Position numbers and translations under genes: made by a program. From assembly GCF_018614095.1 (NCBI RefSeq), contig NZ_JAGGOY010000109.1:1-39406 (forward strand): a DNA stretch of 39,406 nt, in the 5' to 3' direction. Of the stretch, positions 36,742-39,406 are shown piece by piece. Origin of the DNA: Streptomyces sp. ISL-87. Its GTDB lineage: Bacteria > Actinomycetota > Actinomycetes > Streptomycetales > Streptomycetaceae. Each line of letters starts with the position of its first letter. Within the stretch, counting starts at the first letter, position 1. The notes beneath the pieces are model-generated. The model saw only the letters and a list, made by a program, of their open reading frames with translations, was not told where the DNA came from and searched no databases.

Positions 36742-38607
36742 ATGTCAGCTGGCGCTTCACACACATCCCGCTCCCCTTCCCTCTCCTCTTCCCCTCCCCG
36801 CTCCCCTTCCTCTTCCCGCTCCCCTTCCTCTTCCCGCTCCCCTTCCTCCGTCGATGGCCTCCCCTCTCGCCGGACGGTGCTCGCCGGGACCGGGGCCGGG
36901 GTGCTCGCCGCCACCGTGTTGCCGTCCGCCGCCGCGCGGGCTACGGACGGGGCCCCGCTCGGCGAGTACGACGTCGTCGTGGTCGGATCCGGGGCGTCCG
37001 GGATGACCGCCGCGCTCACCGCCGCCAAGCGGGGCCTGAGCGTGCTGGTGGTCGAGAAGGCCCCGACGTTCGGCGGTTCGGCGGCGCGTTCGGGGGCCGG
37101 GATCTGGCTGCCGAACAACTCGGTGATCCTGGGCGCCGGGGTGCCGGACACCCCGGCGAAGGCGGCCGCGTACCTTGCGGCGGTGGTCGGGCCCGAGGTG
37201 CCGGCCGACCGGCAGCAGGCGTTCCTCGCCAACGGCCCCCGGATGCTGGACTTCGTGATGGCCAACAGCCCACTGAAGTTCCGCTTCATGGAGGGCTACA
37301 GCGACTACTACCCCAACCTCCCCGGCGGGCTGCCGAACGGCAGGTCCATCGAGCCGGACCAGATCGACGGGAACATCCTCGGCGCCGAGCTGGCCCGCCT
37401 GAACCCTGCGTACATGCCGGTGCCCGCCGGGATGGTGGTGTTCAGCCAGGACTACAAGTGGCTGAACCTGGCGGCGGTGAGCGCCAAGGGCCTCGCGGTG
37501 TCCACCGAGTGCCTGGCGCGCGGCACGAAGGCGGCGCTGTGCGGGGAGAAGCCGCTGACCATGGGCCAGGCCCTGGCCGCCGGGCTGCGGGCCGGGCTGC
37601 TGCGGGCCGGGGTGCCGGTGTGGCTGAACAGCCCGCTGGTCGACCTGGTCCAGGAGGGCGGGGCGGTCACCGGGGTCGTGGTGGAGAAGGAGGGCGTGCG
37701 GGGCGTCGTACGGGCCCGCAAGGGCGTCGTCATCGGCTCGGGCGGCTTCGAGCACAACGCGGAGATGCGGGCGCAGTACCAGCAGCAGCCGATCGGCACC
37801 CAGTGGTCGGTGGGCGCGAAGGAGAACACCGGCGACGGGATCCGGGCGGGGCAGCGGGCCGGGGCGGCGCTGGGGCTGATGGAGGACGCGTGGTGGGGGC
37901 CGTCGATCCCGCTGCCTGGGGAACCGTACTTCTGCCTTGCCGAACGGACCCTGCCGGGCGGGCTGATCGTGAACCGGAACGGCGCGCGGTTCGTCAACGA
38001 GGCGGCGCCGTACAGCGATGTGGTGCACGTGATGTACGAGAAGGACCGGAGTGCGGCCGGGTCCCACATCCCGGCGTGGCTCATCGTGGACCAGAACTAC
38101 CGCAACAAGTACCTGTTCAAGGACATCCTGCCGACGCTCGCCTTCCCGGACGCGTGGTACCAGGCGGGGGCCGCGAAGAAGGAATGGACGTGGGATGCGC
38201 TCGCCGGGGAGATCGGGGTGCCGGCCGCTGCCCTGCGGGCGACGCTCAACCGGTTCAACGCGCAGGCGTGGAACGGGACCGACCCTGATTTCCACCGGGG
38301 GGACACGGCGTACGACCACTACTACACGGACCCGTACGTGCAGCCGAACTCGTGCCTGGCGCCGGTCTGGGCGCCGCCGTTCTACGCGTTCAAGATCGTG
38401 CCGGGGGATCTCGGGACGAAGGGCGGCATCGTGACGGACGCCCGGGCGCGGGCGCTGCGGGCGGACGGGTCGGTGATCCGGGGCCTGTGGGCGGCGGGCA
38501 ACGCGAGTGCGGCGGTGATGGGCCACAGCTACGCGGGCGCCGGGTCGACGATCGGGCCCGCGATGACGTTCGGCTATGTGGCGGCGAACGACATCGCGGA
38601 CGCGTAG
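36742..38607 (+). CDS. Tat-exported FAD dehydrogenase (ketosteroid dehydrogenase/FrdA-like)
   Basis: A 621-residue flavoprotein of the FAD_binding_2 family. ATG with GGAG 7 nt upstream. A Ser/Pro/Arg-rich N-terminus (1-38) made of SPSSSR units precedes a twin-arginine signal (SRRTVLAGTGAGVLAATVL, RR at 43-44). The dinucleotide motif VVVGSGASGMTAAL lies at about 79-92. RFVNEAAPYSD and SYAGAGSTIGPAMTFGYVAAND are typical of the substrate-binding and C-terminal regions of ketosteroid delta-1-dehydrogenases and flavocytochrome-type reductases. Export implies action on an external or envelope substrate. The N-terminal repeat extension is unusually long for a Tat signal. Confidence 0.9.
   Translation: MSAGASHTSRSPSLSSSPPRSPSSSRSPSSSRSPSSVDGLPSRRTVLAGTGAGVLAATVLPSAAARATDGAPLGEYDVVVVGSGASGMTAALTAAKRGLSVLVVEKAPTFGGSAARSGAGIWLPNNSVILGAGVPDTPAKAAAYLAAVVGPEVPADRQQAFLANGPRMLDFVMANSPLKFRFMEGYSDYYPNLPGGLPNGRSIEPDQIDGNILGAELARLNPAYMPVPAGMVVFSQDYKWLNLAAVSAKGLAVSTECLARGTKAALCGEKPLTMGQALAAGLRAGLLRAGVPVWLNSPLVDLVQEGGAVTGVVVEKEGVRGVVRARKGVVIGSGGFEHNAEMRAQYQQQPIGTQWSVGAKENTGDGIRAGQRAGAALGLMEDAWWGPSIPLPGEPYFCLAERTLPGGLIVNRNGARFVNEAAPYSDVVHVMYEKDRSAAGSHIPAWLIVDQNYRNKYLFKDILPTLAFPDAWYQAGAAKKEWTWDALAGEIGVPAAALRATLNRFNAQAWNGTDPDFHRGDTAYDHYYTDPYVQPNSCLAPVWAPPFYAFKIVPGDLGTKGGIVTDARARALRADGSVIRGLWAAGNASAAVMGHSYAGAGSTIGPAMTFGYVAANDIADA
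36801..36850 (+). repeat. In-frame 18-bp repeats in the Tat signal N-region
   Basis: Two perfect units of CTCCCCTTCCTCTTCCCG (36801-36818, 36819-36836) and a partial third encode SPSSSR repeats ahead of the twin-arginine motif. The 18-nt unit keeps the frame, so the N-region length may vary between strains. Confidence 0.75.
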
Positions 38608-38619
38608 CTGTTTCCCGGC

Positions 38620-38675
38620 CCTGTCCCTACTGCCCTGTCCCTACTGCCCTATCCCTGCTGCCCTATCCCTGCTGG
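38620..38675. repeat. Four tandem 14-bp repeats between convergent genes
   Basis: CCTGTCCCTACTGC occurs twice, then CCTATCCCTGCTGC and CCTATCCCTGCTGG. The last unit encodes the QQG end and stop of the gene below. The 14-bp unit is not a multiple of 3, so copy number changes would alter that C-terminus. Confidence 0.75.
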
Positions 38676-39163
38676 AAGAGCTCGGCGGGGAGCGGCTTCA
38701 GGAGGGCGTAGAGGTCATCGGTGATGGGCCGGTCCCAGCTGGCGATGGTGACCAGGACGTTGTCGCTGCGGTCGAACTGCACGCAGCTGATCCGGCCCTC
38801 GGAGAGCTTGATCTTCCGGACGATGAGGAGGTTGTCGCCCTGCATGACGGGGCAGTCCTCGGTGCCGGTGACCTCGACGTCCTCGTCGTTCTCGAGGGCG
38901 TCGAGGAGCTGGGCCACCTCGAAGGGGACCTGGCCGTCGGCGAGCTCCCGGGCCGGGGAGCCCTCGGGGAGGTTTCCGATGATCATCGCGGGGCCGCGGC
39001 CGCCGAAGAGGTCGTAGCGGAGGAAGACACCCTGGCAGCTGCCGTCGGGGGCGGGGAGCAGCCCGGCCCCGAGGTTGCCCGGCCAGTCCCCCGGGTCCAT
39101 GGCCAGGACGTCGAAGTCCGGGCCGGCGGGTGTGGCGGCGCGGTGGCGGCGGAGGAAGGACAT
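38663..39163 (-). CDS. Conserved hypothetical protein
   Basis: A 166-residue soluble protein. It begins MSFLRRHRAATPAGPDFDVLAMDPGDWPGNLG and contains GVFLRYDLFGGRGPAMIIGNLPEG, GTEDCPVMQGDNLLIVRKIKLSEGRISCVQFDRSDNVLVTIASWDRP, a beta-rich core and a helical end PLPAELFQQG. No signal peptide or catalytic motif is seen. TACCAT lies 6 nt upstream of the ATG, which has no ribosome binding site, so the mRNA may be leaderless. No family was recognised. Confidence 0.75.
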   Translation of the reverse strand: MSFLRRHRAATPAGPDFDVLAMDPGDWPGNLGAGLLPAPDGSCQGVFLRYDLFGGRGPAMIIGNLPEGSPARELADGQVPFEVAQLLDALENDEDVEVTGTEDCPVMQGDNLLIVRKIKLSEGRISCVQFDRSDNVLVTIASWDRPITDDLYALLKPLPAELFQQG

Positions 39164-39406
39164 GCCGCCATGGTACGTGGCCGAGCACCTTTCCCGGCCC
39201 GGCCCCCTTCATCCCCTCCCCTCCACCACCCACCTGCCCCCACCCTCCACCCACCCACCTGCCCCACCCTCCGCGGAGCCACCGCCCCATCCCCCGCCGA
39301 CCCCTCGCGCGGCCACCGCCCCAGTACTCCGCCGGCCACTCGCCGGGCACAGCCCCCGACGCCTCCCGCTCCCCGGCCAGGGGGCCACCCACCCCCTCGC
39401 GTAACC
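39164..39406. other. C-rich tract upstream of the hypothetical gene
   Basis: The last 243 nt hold no protein-like frame. Positions 39190-39272 are almost pure C/T and A on the plus strand, with CCCACCTGCCCC occurring twice (39229-39240, 39254-39265). On the minus strand this gives repeated GGG runs of the kind that can fold as G-quadruplexes, placed just upstream of the gene starting at 39163. Confidence 0.5.

Noticed and set aside
1..39406. tRNA genes, CRISPR arrays, insertion sequences and attachment sites
   Set aside because: I looked for tRNA-like TTC-arm motifs, regularly spaced repeats, transposase frames and flanking direct repeats and saw none that I could support. A tRNAscan or CRISPR search would be decisive.

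Overview
The window looks like a chromosomal segment of a Streptomyces species or close relative. The DNA is very GC-rich, GTG starts are frequent, TTA codons are rare, and several genes belong to families typical of the genus: a subtilisin-inhibitor-like protein (SSI), an NsdA-type differentiation regulator, an SCO4226-type small nickel-binding protein, PucR-type regulators and roadblock/LC7 proteins. No rRNA, tRNA, CRISPR array, transposase or phage module was seen. The window is a mosaic of short transcription units with many regulators and small-molecule acetyltransferases, and at least three decayed genes.

Layout. 1-6.7 kb: an XRE-cupin regulator divergent from a DHA2-type MFS efflux pump with a striking shared promoter, a DraRnl-type RNA ligase, the 3' remnant of a short-chain dehydrogenase, a membrane-anchored peptidoglycan-binding protein, a tiny secreted-type protein, a DHA1 MFS pump and a lipoprotein. 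6.7-11 kb: a MerR regulator reduced to its two ends, small unknown proteins, an unusual peptidase-acetyltransferase fusion, a GNAT enzyme, and a WYL regulator divergent from a DUF3224 gene with a clear palindromic operator. 11-16.1 kb: a 910-residue secreted multidomain protein, a HAD phosphatase translationally overlapping an ankyrin-repeat protein, and a truncated, frameshifted GH5 glycoside hydrolase. 16.3-21 kb: a small unknown protein, a lone cyclic-nucleotide-binding-fold protein, the SSI-like inhibitor (predicted trypsin type, with a TTA codon), a GNAT, a secreted DUF3828-like protein, a sirtuin, and a PhnB-like VOC protein.

21.3-23.9 kb: the most distinctive region is a five-gene, same-strand cluster of an 80-residue IclR-type helix-turn-helix protein, three roadblock/LC7 proteins and a DUF4388/PATAN-like protein, with no small GTPase or histidine kinase, so it is not a classical conservon. 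24.2-28.5 kb: a DUF6461-like protein, a TetR regulator with a near-perfect palindrome upstream, and two convergent PucR-type regulators, the second with two HTH segments. 28.7-31.4 kb: a two-subunit molybdenum hydroxylase of isoquinoline-1-oxidoreductase type, Tat-exported. 31.7-39.2 kb: the SCO4226-like protein, a PAS-SpoIIE (PPM) phosphatase, an NsdA paralogue divergent from an aminoglycoside-phosphotransferase-fold protein, a Tat-exported FAD dehydrogenase of the ketosteroid-dehydrogenase/fumarate-reductase family, and a conserved hypothetical protein with a G-rich upstream tract.

Functionally, the window combines export and efflux, secreted or periplasmic redox and protease-inhibitor functions, and developmental or signalling regulators. 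All family assignments come from reading motifs by eye; no database search was run.
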